Origin: Variovorax beijingensis
Lineage (GTDB): Bacteria; Pseudomonadota; Gammaproteobacteria; Burkholderiales; Burkholderiaceae_C
NCBI RefSeq assembly: GCF_007828835.1
Contig: NZ_VIVL01000002.1
Location: 620,001 to 684,000 of the forward strand
Length of the DNA: 64,000 nucleotides
Reading direction: 5' to 3'
The first letter of the stretch is position 1. Each line of letters opens with the position of its first letter. The notes beneath the pieces are model-generated. The model worked only from the letters and a program-made list of their open reading frames with translations, had not been told where the DNA came from and did not search any database. Shown here piece after piece: positions 63,574 through 64,000 of this stretch. Both the position numbers and the translations under genes were made by a program.

Positions 63574-64000
63574 ATGACATGGGACGTGGCGCTGATCCTC
63601 GTCACCGATGGCTTGGCCAACGGTGCCGTCTATCTGCTGGCCGGACTCGGGCTGGTATTGATCTTTTCCGTCACGCGGGTGGTGTTCGTGCCGTTCGGCG
63701 ACATCGCGGCCTTCGCGGCGCTGTCGCTCGCGGCCTTCGAAACCGGCCGCGTGCCGCCGACCATCGGCATGGTCGCCGTGCTCGCGGCGCTCGCCCTGGC
63801 GACGGAGATCGGCAGCCTGCTGCGGCGCAGGGAGGCCGCACGCATTCCGAAAGCCGTGTTGATGTGGGGCGTGCTGCCCGCCATTCCCTGCCTGCTGGCG
63901 TGGCTGGCCGCGCGGCCCGGCGTGCCGGTGGCGGTGCACATTGCCGTGGCCGTGCTGCTGGTGGTGCCCATTGCGCCGCTGCTCGCGCGGGTGGTGTTCC
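63574..64000 (+). CDS. Branched-chain/aromatic ABC permease, LivH-type (5' part, runs off window)
   Basis: An open frame from ATG 63574 to the window end (142 codons, no stop). The product starts MTWDVALILVTDGLANGAVY and continues LLAGLGLVLIFSVTRVVFVPFGDIAAF, the typical LivH N-terminus with a first transmembrane pair, followed by further hydrophobic segments. It follows three binding proteins; the LivM, LivF and LivG partners would be expected beyond the window. Length and 3' end unknown. Confidence 0.9.
   Translation, partial: MTWDVALILVTDGLANGAVYLLAGLGLVLIFSVTRVVFVPFGDIAAFAALSLAAFETGRVPPTIGMVAVLAALALATEIGSLLRRREAARIPKAVLMWGVLPAIPCLLAWLAARPGVPVAVHIAVAVLLVVPIAPLLARVVF

Overview
The window is a GC-rich, tightly packed bacterial chromosome segment without IS elements, CRISPR arrays, tRNA or rRNA genes that I could see. 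Gene content and order (argD-argF beside a DUF3579 gene, rpsP-rimM-trmD-rplS, kynBUA, and above all the right-hand auxin-type catabolic cluster) point to a Burkholderiales member of the Comamonadaceae, most likely Variovorax. That assignment is inference from gene content, not a database result.

Layout. 1-5.2 kb: the 3' part of aconitase, a YfcE-type phosphoesterase, and a ferrous iron uptake group (feoA, feoB, a small Cys-rich membrane protein). 5.2-13.5 kb: an FAD monooxygenase, a SMI1/KNR4-like gene, the tryptophan-to-anthranilate operon kynB-kynU-kynA (minus strand), a Cys-cluster protein, argD-argF and a DUF3579 gene. 13.6-18 kb: rpsT, murJ, a SirB1-family gene, a VOC protein and two DGPF/YCII proteins. 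18-24.8 kb: an exported SUMF1-like protein, an ECF42-type sigma factor whose DGPF partners lie just upstream, a three-gene hydrolase/DJ-1/GlxA operon, an AI-2E-family permease and purM. 24.9-41.4 kb: housekeeping genes (hda, pcnB, folK, a PhoU-like gene with pit, the S16-RimM-TrmD-L19 operon, a Nudix gene, a CobD-like gene, hisC, rsgA, a PCD gene, an M48 protease, orn and an RhlE-type RNA helicase).

41.5-64 kb is accessory catabolism. First comes a four-gene overlapping operon of unknown purpose (opine-dehydrogenase family, 3-hydroxyacyl-CoA dehydrogenase, an alpha/beta-hydrolase fold with altered active site, a quinone-oxidoreductase-like MDR). A MarR regulator then faces away from a co-directional cluster of at least 16 genes: iorA, iorB, a Rieske reductase, Rieske alpha/beta, an acyl-CoA ligase, a thiolase-like protein lacking the nucleophilic Cys, a DUF35-SDR fusion, a metal-dependent cyclase/formamidase, an SDR, two ABC binding proteins, a second Rieske alpha/beta, a third binding protein and the start of a LivH-type permease. 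The architecture matches what I know of the Variovorax iad-type indole-3-acetic acid degradation locus (MarR repressor plus the Rieske pair IadDE).

How it could work together (inference): ABC import of an indolic acid, oxygenolytic attack on the indole ring by a Rieske enzyme, deformylation by the KynB-like cyclase, CoA activation, and C-C cleavage by the thiolase-fold/DUF35 pair to an anthraniloyl-type product. This would mirror the kynBUA route 35 kb away, which also ends at anthranilate. No gap between genes exceeds about 235 bp; the two largest (39211-39443 and 41358-41571) hold an RNA leader and a terminator plus promoter.
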